Source: Pseudomonas sivasensis
GTDB lineage: Bacteria; Pseudomonadota; Gammaproteobacteria; Pseudomonadales; Pseudomonadaceae
Direction of reading: 5' to 3'
Assembly (NCBI RefSeq): GCF_013778505.1
Contig: NZ_JAAOWU010000004.1
Span: forward strand, 124,001 to 188,000
Length of the DNA stretch: 64,000 bases
Position 1 is the stretch's first letter, and each line of letters opens with the position of its first letter. Positions 8,839 through 16,357 of the stretch are shown piece by piece. The translations under genes and the position numbers were made by a program. The notes under the pieces are model-generated. The model was not told where the DNA came from and searched no databases. It saw only the letters and a program-made list of their open reading frames with translations.

Positions 8839-9462
8839 TCAGTCGGCTTTCAGAACCATCAACAAAGCTTCTTGGGCCAACTGCTCCAGCGTCATGCTGC
8901 CCTCGGCGCGAAACCAGGTGGTCGTCCAGGACAATGCGCCTGTGAGGAAGCGGCGCGCGATAAACACATCGCCCTTGATGTAGCCAGCAGCCTTGGCCTC
9001 GCCCAGCACTTGCAGCCAGAGGTCTTCATACACGTCGCGCAGCGCCAGGACCTGGGCCTGGCCGTCCGCCGACAGTGAGCGCCATTCATACACCAGCACT
9101 GCCATGGCTTCGCCGCTGCCGCCCATGATCGACTGCAACTCGCAGCGAATCAGCGCCAGCACACGTTCGCGCACGTTTGTCGCCTCCTCCAGCGAAGCCC
9201 GCATCAGCGCCGTGTTGTAGTGGATGGTTTCCTCCATCACCGCCCGCAGGATGTCGTCCTTGCTCTTGAAGTGATGAAAGATGCTGCCGGACTGAATGCC
9301 CACCGCACTGGCCAGGTCACGCACGGTGGTGCGCTCGAAACCCTTGTTGCGAAACAGGTGGGCCGCCGTTTGCAGCAACTTGCCCCGGGCGCTGTCGGGA
9401 TCGGTCAATTGGCCGCCATCGACCATGGTGCGCATCACCCGCAGGGCTTTGTGCTCATCCAT
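8839..9462 (-). CDS. atuR: TetR-family repressor of the atu genes, AtuR
   Basis: A 207-residue TetR-type repressor. The N-terminal helix-turn-helix is RGKLLQTAAHLFRNKGFERTT, VRDLASAVGIQSGSIFHHFKSKDDILRAV (about residues 24-72), followed by an all-helical ligand domain. The start at ATG 9462 is chosen because GAGGAG lies just upstream and the HTH then begins at the usual distance. It is divergent from atuA, and two mirror-image CAAGCGCTTG palindromes lie between them. In P. aeruginosa AtuR represses the atu cluster by binding two inverted repeats in the atuR-atuA gap and is released by terpene-derived acyl-CoAs. Much longer N-terminal extensions of this frame run antisense through atuA and are not credible. 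Confidence 0.9.
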   Translation of the reverse strand: MDEHKALRVMRTMVDGGQLTDPDSARGKLLQTAAHLFRNKGFERTTVRDLASAVGIQSGSIFHHFKSKDDILRAVMEETIHYNTALMRASLEEATNVRERVLALIRCELQSIMGGSGEAMAVLVYEWRSLSADGQAQVLALRDVYEDLWLQVLGEAKAAGYIKGDVFIARRFLTGALSWTTTWFRAEGSMTLEQLAQEALLMVLKAD

Positions 9463-9520
9463 GCTGCTCTCCTCTACTTCTACTGACGTCTTGGCCGGCA
9501 ATTTAGGCCGTGGCCGCCAA

Positions 9521-9579
9521 CCAAGCAAGCGCTTGGCTAAAACTTGTGACTGGAGTTTACAAACCAAGCGCTTGCTTGG
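9521..9579. promoter_or_regulatory. AtuR double operator in the atuR-atuA intergenic region
   Basis: CCAAGCAAGCGCTTGG (9521-9536) and its exact reverse complement CCAAGCGCTTGCTTGG (9564-9579) face each other. Each contains the 10 bp palindrome CAAGCGCTTG (9526-9535 and 9565-9574), with centres 39 bases apart. This fits the two inverted repeats reported for AtuR. The right copy ends 36 bases before the atuA start. Confidence 0.8.
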
Positions 9580-9615
9580 TAGTCTCGCCAGCAGCCATTC
9601 GAGGAAGGATTTCTC

Positions 9616-11394
9616 ATGAGCAAGACGGTTCGTATCGGCTGTGCCAGCGCCTTCTGGGGCGACACCTGCACTGCCGCCGCCCAGTTGGTGCACGGCGGTA
9701 AGCTGGATTACCTGGTGTTCGACTACCTGGCGGAAGTCACGATGTCGATCCTTGCCGGCGCACGGATGAAAGACCCCCAGGCCGGTTACGCCACGGATTT
9801 TGTCGAGGTGCTGACGCCGCTGCTGGCCGATATCCAGGGCCAAGGCATCCGCGTAATCAGCAACGCTGGCGGCATTAATCCCCAAGCCTGCGCCGCAGCC
9901 CTGCAAGCGGCCTGCGATAAAGCCCAGGTACCGCTGAAAATAGCCGTTCTGCTGGGCGATGACCTGCAACCCCAATTGAAAAACCTCACGGGCACGACCG
10001 ATATGTTCAGCGGCACACCGCTGCCGCCGGTGTGCGTGTCCGCCAACGCTTACCTTGGCGCACCGGGCATCACCCAAGCCTTGGCGCTGGGTGCCGATGT
10101 CGTTATCACCGGCCGCGTGGTCGACAGCGCCGTGGTCAGCGCAGCGCTGGTGCATGAATTCGACTGGTCCTGGCACGACTACGACCGCCTCGCCCAAGCG
10201 GCCCTGGCCGGGCATATCATCGAATGCGGCGCCCAGTGCACCGGCGGTAACTTCACCGATTGGCGCGATGTGCCGGACTACGAACACATTGGTTTCCCCA
10301 TCGTCGAGGTCAGCGCCGACGGCCAGTTCACCGTAACCAAGGTCGACGGCACCGGCGGGTTGATCAGCGAACTCAGCGTGGCCGAACAGTTGCTGTATGA
10401 AATCGGCGACCCACGCGCCTATCTGTTGCCCGACGTGATCTGCGATTTCAGCCAGGTCAAACTGCAGCAGCAGGGAAAAAACCGCGTGCACCTGCACGGC
10501 GCCAAGGGTTCGCCACCCACCGACCAGTACAAGGTCAGCGCCACGTATCCCGATGGCTCGCGTTGCACCGCCAGTTGCCTGATTGCCGGGATCGACGCGG
10601 TGGCCAAGGCCGAGCGGGTCAGCCAGGCGATCATCAACAAGACCTCGCAACTGTTCAGCCAACGCGGCTGGGCGCCGTACACCGAGGTGAATATCGAGCT
10701 GCTGGGCAGCGAAGCAACCTATGGCGCACATGCGATGCGTCATGACTGTCGTGAAGTGGTGGTCAAGTTGGCGGTGCGACACCCGAGCAAGCAGGCGCTG
10801 GTGCTGTTCGCGCGCGAGATCGCCCAGGCCGCTACCGGGATGGCGCCGGGGTTGACCGGAATCGTAGGGGGTCGCCCGACGGTGTATCCGTTGATTCGGT
10901 TGTTTTCGTTTCTGATCGACAAGTCCTCATGCGAGTTACTGATCGACTTCCAAGGTGAACGCCACGCTTGCGCGCTACCCATCACCGATGCCCCAACCCT
11001 GCCCGCCGCGCCGATGGATCCACCCAAGCCCCAAGGTCGCGCCGACGCCAGCGTGCCCCTCGTGAAACTCGCCGTGGCACGCTCCGGTGACAAGGGCAAT
11101 CACAGCAATATCGGCGTGATCGCCCGTGATCCCGAGTACCTGCCATGGATCGCCGAAGCGCTGACGCCCGCGGTGATCGTCGACTGGATGAGCCACGTGC
11201 TCGACCCGCTGCACGGCCGCGTCGAGCGCTGGTATCTGCCCGGCAGCCACAGCCTGAATTTCCTGCTGGAAAACGCGTTGGGCGGCGGCGGCATTGCCAG
11301 CCTGCGCATCGACCCCCAAGGCAAGGCTTTCGCCCAGCAACTGCTGGAAATTCCCATTGCGGTGCCGCAACACATTGCCGATCAATGCCAATAA
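9616..11394 (+). CDS. atuA: Acyclic terpene utilisation protein AtuA
   Basis: A 592-residue member of the AtuA family (an N-terminal domain of about 450 residues plus a C-terminal AtuA-like domain of about 100 residues, here beginning near [21 protein letters not shown]). Signature stretches include [31 protein letters not shown] and [14 protein letters not shown]. AtuA is needed for growth on citronellol and geraniol in P. aeruginosa, but its reaction is not established. The start ATG has AGGAAGG upstream. It is the first gene of the atu operon, 13 bases before atuB, and would be controlled by AtuR at the double operator. Cytoplasmic; no signal peptide. Confidence 0.93.
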   Translation: MSKTVRIGCASAFWGDTCTAAAQLVHGGKLDYLVFDYLAEVTMSILAGARMKDPQAGYATDFVEVLTPLLADIQGQGIRVISNAGGINPQACAAALQAACDKAQVPLKIAVLLGDDLQPQLKNLTGTTDMFSGTPLPPVCVSANAYLGAPGITQALALGADVVITGRVVDSAVVSAALVHEFDWSWHDYDRLAQAALAGHIIECGAQCTGGNFTDWRDVPDYEHIGFPIVEVSADGQFTVTKVDGTGGLISELSVAEQLLYEIGDPRAYLLPDVICDFSQVKLQQQGKNRVHLHGAKGSPPTDQYKVSATYPDGSRCTASCLIAGIDAVAKAERVSQAIINKTSQLFSQRGWAPYTEVNIELLGSEATYGAHAMRHDCREVVVKLAVRHPSKQALVLFAREIAQAATGMAPGLTGIVGGRPTVYPLIRLFSFLIDKSSCELLIDFQGERHACALPITDAPTLPAAPMDPPKPQGRADASVPLVKLAVARSGDKGNHSNIGVIARDPEYLPWIAEALTPAVIVDWMSHVLDPLHGRVERWYLPGSHSLNFLLENALGGGGIASLRIDPQGKAFAQQLLEIPIAVPQHIADQCQ

Positions 11395-11407
11395 CAGGAG
11401 CGTTGCC

Positions 11408-12280
11408 GTGGCCTTCGACTCGATCTTCAAAGCCGACCTATTCCAGGGTCACACCGTGATTGTCACCGGTGGCGGCAGTGGCATTGGCCGCTGCACCGCC
11501 CATGAGCTGGCAGCGCTCGGCGCCCAGGTGATCCTGGTCGGACGCAAGCCGGACAAGCTCGCAGCGGTCGCGGCGGAAATTGCCGAAGATGGCGGCATCG
11601 CCCATTGCAGCGCCTGCGATATTCGCGATGAAGAGGCGGTGAAGACGCTGGTCAGCCAAATCCTGAATGACCACGGCCAGGTCCACGGTTTGGTGAATAA
11701 CGCTGGCGGCCAGTACCCATCACCGCTCGCGTCGATCAATCAGAAAGGCTTTGAAACCGTTCTGCGCACCAACCTGGTGGGCGGTTTCCTGATGGCCCGC
11801 GAAGTGTTCAACCAATCCATGAGCAAACACGGTGGCGCCATCGTCAATATGCTCGCCGACATGTGGGGCGGCATGCCCGGCATGGGCCACTCCGGCGCCG
11901 CCCGTGCCGGCATGGACAACTTCACCAAAACCGCCGCCTTCGAATGGGGCTGCGCCGGGGTTCGGGTCAACGCCGTGGCGCCGGGCTGGATCGCCTCCAG
12001 CGGCATGGACACCTACGAGGGCGCGTTCAAGGCGGTGATCCCCACCCTGCGTGAACACGTGCCGCTCAAGCGTATCGGCACCGAATCGGAAGTCAGCGCC
12101 GCCATTGTGTTCCTGCTCAGCCCCGCCGCTGCATTTATCAGCGGCAGCACCCTGCGCATCGACGGCGCCGCCTGCCTCGGCAGCCGTGCCTGGCCGCTGC
12201 ACAAGGCCCAGCCGCCGAGCGAACCGTTCAATGGTTTTCACCGCGCTTACCTGCCGGACGTGCTCAAGGAAGGGAAATAA
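11408..12280 (+). CDS. atuB: Short-chain dehydrogenase/reductase AtuB
   Basis: A 290-residue SDR. The NAD(P)-binding motif TGGGSGIG starts at residue 20, and LVNNAGG is at 95-101. The usual YxxxK catalytic motif is replaced by HSGAAR (161-166), the form seen in peroxisomal trans-2-enoyl-CoA-reductase-like SDRs, so an enoyl-CoA or related acyl-CoA substrate is plausible. In the atu pathway AtuB is thought to act on terpene alcohol/aldehyde or CoA intermediates; the exact step is unproven. I chose GTG 11408, with AGGAG seven bases upstream; in-frame ATG codons further upstream lie inside atuA. Three bases separate it from atuC. Confidence 0.88.
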   Translation: MAFDSIFKADLFQGHTVIVTGGGSGIGRCTAHELAALGAQVILVGRKPDKLAAVAAEIAEDGGIAHCSACDIRDEEAVKTLVSQILNDHGQVHGLVNNAGGQYPSPLASINQKGFETVLRTNLVGGFLMAREVFNQSMSKHGGAIVNMLADMWGGMPGMGHSGAARAGMDNFTKTAAFEWGCAGVRVNAVAPGWIASSGMDTYEGAFKAVIPTLREHVPLKRIGTESEVSAAIVFLLSPAAAFISGSTLRIDGAACLGSRAWPLHKAQPPSEPFNGFHRAYLPDVLKEGK

Positions 12281-12283
12281 ATC

Positions 12284-13900
12284 ATGCCGGTGATTGAAAG
12301 CCTGATCGACGCCCACAGCGCAGCGTTCGCACGCAACCGTGAGGCCATGCTGGACAGCATTCAGCACCTGCGCCAACTGGAGCAAAACCTGCTGAGCAAG
12401 GCCCAGGAAGCCAAGCCCAAGTTCGACAAACGGGGCCAATTGTTGCCCCGCGAGCGCCTCAACTTGCTGCTGGACCCCGGCGCGCCGTTCCTGGAACTGG
12501 CCAGCCTGGCCGGCTACAAACTCCACGACGACAAGGACGGCAGCGCCGCCGGGGGTGGGTTGATCGCAGGAATCGGCTACGTCAGCGGCGTGCGCATGTT
12601 GGTGGTGGCCAATAACAGCGCGATCAAGGGCGGCACCATTTCTCCTACCGGGCTGAAAAAATCCCTGCGCCTGCAGCAGATCGCGCTGGAGAACAAATTG
12701 CCGGTGGTGACCCTGGCCGAAAGCGGCGGCGCCAACCTCAACTATGCTGCCGAGATTTTTGTCGAAGGCGCACGCAGCTTCGCGAACCAGGCGCGCATGT
12801 CAGCCATGGGCCTGCCGCAGATCACCGTGGTGCACGGTTCGGCCACGGCGGGTGGCGCGTACCAACCGGGGTTGTCGGATTACGTGGTGGTGGTGCGCGG
12901 CAAGGCCAAGCTGTTCCTGGCCGGGCCGCCGCTGCTCAAGGCGGCGACGGGCGAAGTGGCCACCGATGAGGAACTGGGCGGCGCCGAGATGCACGCGCAA
13001 ACGGCCGGCACCGCCGAATACCTGGCGGAAAACGACGCCGATGGCGTGCGTATCGTGCGTGAGATCGTCAGCCTGCTTCCCTGGGATGACCGCCTGCCGT
13101 CTGCGCCAAAACGCACCTACAAAGAACCACTGTACTGCGCCGAGGAACTGTTGGGGCTGATCCCCGATGATCCGAAAAAACCCTACGACGTGCGCGAGAT
13201 CCTGGCGCGGCTGGCTGACGGTTCCCAATTCCTTGAATTCAAGGGCGAGTTCGATGCCCACACCGTCTGCGGCCACCTGCATATCCAGGGCCGCGCCATT
13301 GGCGTGATCGGCAACAACGGCCCCATCACGCCCAAAGGCGCGAGCAAGGCTGCGCAGTTTATCCAGCTGTGCGACCAGAGCCGCACGCCGCTGCTGTTTT
13401 TGCACAACACCACTGGCTTTATGGTCGGCACCGAGTCAGAGCAACAAGGCGTAATCAAGCACGGCGCGAAGATGATCCAGGCGGTGGCCAATGCGCGGGT
13501 GCCTAAACTCACCGTGGTGGTCGGCGGCTCCTACGGTGCGGGCAACTATGCGATGTGTGGCCGGGGTCTGGACCCACGCTTTATCTTCGCCTGGCCCAAC
13601 AGCCGCACGGCGGTGATGGGCGGCGCGCAGGCGGGCAAGGTGCTGCGTATCGTCACCGAGGCCAAGCAGCTCAAAGACGGCTTGGTGCCCGACCCCAAGG
13701 TGCTGGACATGCTGGAACAGGTCACCGCGCAGAAGCTCGACAGCCAATCCACCGCCCTGTACGGCAGCGCAAACCTGTGGGATGACGGGCTGATTGATCC
13801 CCGGGATACCCGCACGTTGCTCGGCTTTTTGCTGGATATTTGCCATGACGCCGAGGTGCGGCAATTGCAGCCCAACAGCTTCGGTGTGGCGCGTTTCTAA
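12284..13900 (+). CDS. atuC: Geranyl-CoA carboxylase beta (carboxyltransferase) subunit AtuC
   Basis: A 538-residue biotin-dependent acyl-CoA carboxyltransferase. Both lobes are seen: N-terminal (FDKRGQLLPRERLNLLLDPG, LAESGGANLNYAAEIFVEGA, GSATAGGAYQPGLSDYVV) and C-terminal (GVIGNNGPITPKGASKAAQF, FLHNTTGFMVGTESEQQG, VVVGGSYGAGNYAMCGRG). It transfers carboxyl from biotin-BCCP (AtuF) to cis-geranyl-CoA to give isohexenyl-glutaconyl-CoA. It closely resembles methylcrotonyl-CoA carboxylase beta (LiuB), but the AtuA and AtuB neighbours and lack of an HMG-CoA lyase argue for AtuC. GGAAGGG precedes the ATG. Its alpha subunit is encoded after a 525-base repeat-containing gap. Confidence 0.92.
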   Translation: MPVIESLIDAHSAAFARNREAMLDSIQHLRQLEQNLLSKAQEAKPKFDKRGQLLPRERLNLLLDPGAPFLELASLAGYKLHDDKDGSAAGGGLIAGIGYVSGVRMLVVANNSAIKGGTISPTGLKKSLRLQQIALENKLPVVTLAESGGANLNYAAEIFVEGARSFANQARMSAMGLPQITVVHGSATAGGAYQPGLSDYVVVVRGKAKLFLAGPPLLKAATGEVATDEELGGAEMHAQTAGTAEYLAENDADGVRIVREIVSLLPWDDRLPSAPKRTYKEPLYCAEELLGLIPDDPKKPYDVREILARLADGSQFLEFKGEFDAHTVCGHLHIQGRAIGVIGNNGPITPKGASKAAQFIQLCDQSRTPLLFLHNTTGFMVGTESEQQGVIKHGAKMIQAVANARVPKLTVVVGGSYGAGNYAMCGRGLDPRFIFAWPNSRTAVMGGAQAGKVLRIVTEAKQLKDGLVPDPKVLDMLEQVTAQKLDSQSTALYGSANLWDDGLIDPRDTRTLLGFLLDICHDAEVRQLQPNSFGVARF

Positions 13901-13916
13901 CAGGAGAACAAGAACA

Positions 13917-15074
13917 ATGATCTTCACCCAGGAACATCAGGAACTGCGCCGCACCGTCCGCGCCTTCGTCGATCGCGAGATCAACCCCTACGTGGACGAA
14001 TGGGAAAAAGCCGGGCGCTTTCCCATCCACGCGATCTTGCGCAAGGCCGGCGACCTCGGGCTGCTGGGCATTTCCAAACCCGAACAGTTCGGCGGCATGG
14101 GCCTGGACTACAGCTATTCGATCGTCGCCGCCGAAGAATTCGGCACCATTCGCTGCGGCGGCATTCCCATGTCCATCGGCGTGCAGACCGACATGTGCAC
14201 CCCCGCCCTCGCCCGCTTCGGCTGCGATGCACTGCGCGACGAATTCCTGCGCCCGGCCATCAGCGGCGAGCAAGTCGGTTGCATCGGCGTCTCGGAAACC
14301 GGCGCCGGCTCCGACGTGGCCGGGCTCAAGACCTACGCACGCAAGGACGGCGATGACTACGTGATCAACGGCAGCAAAATGTGGATCACCAACTCGCCCA
14401 GCGCGGACTTCATGTGCCTGCTGGCCAACACCTCGGACGACAAGCCGCACATCAACAAATCGCTGATCATGCTGCCGATGAACACCCCCGGCATCAGCGT
14501 CAGCCCGCCCCTGGAAAAACTCGGCATGCACAGCTCCGAGACCGCCCAGGTGTTCTTCGACAACGTACGCATCCCCCAGCGCAACCGTATCGGCCACGAA
14601 GGCGCGGGCTTCATGATGCAGATGCTGCAATTCCAGGAAGAACGCCTGTTCGGCGCGGCCAATATGATCAAGGGCCTGGAGTACTGCATCGACAGCACCA
14701 TCGAGTACTGCAAGGAACGCCAGACCTTCGGCAAAGCGCTGATAGACAACCAGGTGATCCACTTTCGCCTGGCCGAACTGGCCACCGAAATCGAATGCCT
14801 GCGGGCGCTGGTTTACCAGGCCACCGAGCAATACATCAAAGGCCAGGACGTGACCCGCCTGGCCTCCATGGCCAAACTCAAGGCCGGACGCCTGGGCCGT
14901 GAGGTCAGCGACAGTTGCCTGCAATACTGGGGCGGCATGGGCTTTATGTGGGACAACCCCGTTGCCCGTGCTTATCGCGATGTGCGTCTGGTATCGATTG
15001 GCGGCGGTGCCGACGAAATCATGCTGGGCATCATCTGCAAATTGATGGGCACGCTACCGGGAAAAAAACCATGA
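13917..15074 (+). CDS. atuD: Citronellyl-CoA dehydrogenase AtuD (acyl-CoA dehydrogenase family)
   Basis: A 385-residue FAD acyl-CoA dehydrogenase, full length. Motifs: CIGVSETGAGSDVAGLKT (substrate/FAD site, about 120-137), YVINGSKMWITNS (about 148-160), the C-terminal ERQTFGKALIDNQVIHFRLAE and YWGGMGFMWDNPVARAYRD. In the atu pathway this enzyme oxidises citronellyl-CoA to geranyl-CoA. Start ATG 13917 has AGGAGAACAAG upstream. The stop overlaps the atuE start (ATGA), so the two are translationally coupled. Isovaleryl-CoA dehydrogenase (LiuA) is the nearest alternative, less likely in this context. Confidence 0.9.
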   Translation: MIFTQEHQELRRTVRAFVDREINPYVDEWEKAGRFPIHAILRKAGDLGLLGISKPEQFGGMGLDYSYSIVAAEEFGTIRCGGIPMSIGVQTDMCTPALARFGCDALRDEFLRPAISGEQVGCIGVSETGAGSDVAGLKTYARKDGDDYVINGSKMWITNSPSADFMCLLANTSDDKPHINKSLIMLPMNTPGISVSPPLEKLGMHSSETAQVFFDNVRIPQRNRIGHEGAGFMMQMLQFQEERLFGAANMIKGLEYCIDSTIEYCKERQTFGKALIDNQVIHFRLAELATEIECLRALVYQATEQYIKGQDVTRLASMAKLKAGRLGREVSDSCLQYWGGMGFMWDNPVARAYRDVRLVSIGGGADEIMLGIICKLMGTLPGKKP

Positions 15075-15832
15075 GCACCTTGCTGCTGGAGCCCCATAAC
15101 GGCGTGCTGCACATCACCCTCAATCGGCCCGAATGCCGCAACGCCATGAGCCTGGAGATGGTCCACGAACTGCGATCGGTAGTGGCCCAACTCGACGACC
15201 AAGTCCGCGCGGTGGTTCTGAGCGGCGCCGGCGGGCATTTCTGCGCGGGAGCCGACGTGAAGGACCTGGTCAGCGCAGGCGATCAATTGCAGGCGCTGAA
15301 CCGGGCCTTTGGCACGTTGCTGCAAGAGGTTGAAGCCGTGTCGCAAGTGGTCATCGTGGTGCTGCAAGGCGCGGTGCTCGGCGGCGGGTTTGGCTTGGCC
15401 TGTGTGAGCGACATCGCGATTGCCGATCACCAGGCGCAGTTCGGTTTGCCGGAGACCAGCCTGGGGTTGCTGCCGGCGCAGATTGCGCCGTTTGTGGTCA
15501 AGCGGATCGGTCTGACCCAGGCGCGGAGACTGGCACTGACCGCCGCGCGATTTGATGGGCAGGAAGCTGAACGGCTGGGGCTGGTGCACTTCACCGAGCG
15601 CGATCCGCAGGCGTTGGCGGAGCGTTTGGATGAAGTCCTGGGGCAGGTGCTGCGCTGCGCACCAGGCGCCAACGCGCGCACCAAGGCGTTGTTGTTGGCC
15701 AGTGTGGATGAGCCGATTGGGGTTGTGTTGGATCGCGGGGCGCAGTGGTTTGCCGAGGCGGTCAGCGGGGCGGAGGGAGTTGAGGGGACTCGGGCTTTTT
15801 TGCAGAGGCGTCGGCCTGAATGGGCTCGTTGA
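15071..15832 (+). CDS. atuE: Isohexenyl-glutaconyl-CoA hydratase AtuE (crotonase family)
   Basis: A 253-residue enoyl-CoA hydratase/isomerase. Crotonase signatures: ITLNRPECRNAMS near the N-terminus, HFCAGADVKDL (oxyanion hole, about 57-67), and GAVLGGGFGLACVSDIAIAD (about 99-118) with Glu in FGLPETSLGLLPA. It would hydrate the product of the AtuC/AtuF carboxylase. Its ATG overlaps the atuD stop. The C-terminal third has slightly lower GC and simpler codons than its neighbours, and a repeat element starts nine bases after the stop, separating it from atuF. Confidence 0.9.
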   Translation: MSTLLLEPHNGVLHITLNRPECRNAMSLEMVHELRSVVAQLDDQVRAVVLSGAGGHFCAGADVKDLVSAGDQLQALNRAFGTLLQEVEAVSQVVIVVLQGAVLGGGFGLACVSDIAIADHQAQFGLPETSLGLLPAQIAPFVVKRIGLTQARRLALTAARFDGQEAERLGLVHFTERDPQALAERLDEVLGQVLRCAPGANARTKALLLASVDEPIGVVLDRGAQWFAEAVSGAEGVEGTRAFLQRRRPEWAR

Positions 15833-15840
15833 TTGGGGGT

Positions 15841-16332
15841 ATATCCGTTATTTGGGTAACGGCTACCTATGGTTTGGCCCTTACGGCGACTCACTTTTGG
15901 AAGAGCCGGAATGCCAGCCCAGCCACACACAAGCAAAAGGCTCTTGTCCCAACACTCGGCACCTCGCCCAGGCTCGGTGTGCGGCCAGCGTGTTTAACGG
16001 GGCGCCTGAGATCAAGATCAAAAGACCGCTGACTTCGTCAGCAAAAAGGATGTAAGGGTCAGATCAAAAGCAGGTCAAAAGCAGGGTGAGACCTATCTGA
16101 TAGGTGGAGATCCAAATGTGGGAGGGGGCTTGCTCCCGATGGCGGTGTATCAGCCAACAGATGTGTAACTGAACCACTGCTATCGGGAGCAAGCCCCCTC
16201 CCACATTCGAACTGCGATCGCCCAGTCAAACAAGCTGGCACACCGAGCCTCGGCCGGGTACCGAGTGTTGGGGCGAAGGCCACCCTTTGTAAGCGCGGAA
16301 CCATAGATTGCCGTTACCGAAGAAACGGATAT
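15841..16332. repeat. Composite inverted-repeat element between atuE and atuF
   Basis: The 525-base gap between atuE and atuF is almost wholly repeat. Outer arms 15841-15874 and 16299-16332 are inverted copies matching at 29 of 34 positions (core ATATCCGTT...GGTAACGG...TATGGTT). Inside them a second diverged inverted pair is visible: CAACACTCGGCACC...GGCTCGGTGTGC (about 15950-15982) against GCACACCGAGCC...ACCGAGTGTTGGGGC (about 16243-16275). A perfect REPIN lies in the middle. The layout suggests two opposed copies of a roughly 200-base intergenic repeat, a type common in P. fluorescens genomes. It has no coding capacity for a transposase. Confidence 0.8.
16115..16207. repeat. REPIN (paired REP sequences), perfect 26 bp arms
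   Basis: Arms 16115-16140 and 16182-16207 are exact inverted copies, with core GTGGGAGGGGGCTTGCTCCC and a 41-base spacer. This is the REP doublet form mobilised by RAYT transposases in P. fluorescens; no RAYT gene is in the window. Confidence 0.9.
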
Positions 16333-16357
16333 GTACTCAGTCCCAGGGAAAACACCT

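Noticed and set aside
9463..10782. N-terminal extension of the atuR frame
   Set aside because: It would run antisense through the first 1.1 kb of atuA and the operators. The TetR helix-turn-helix and a good ribosome site place the start at 9462.
16331..16357. ATG 16331 as the start of AtuF
   Set aside because: The codon belongs to the inverted-repeat arm and has no Shine-Dalgarno, while ATG 16358 has one and matches biotin carboxylase N-termini.
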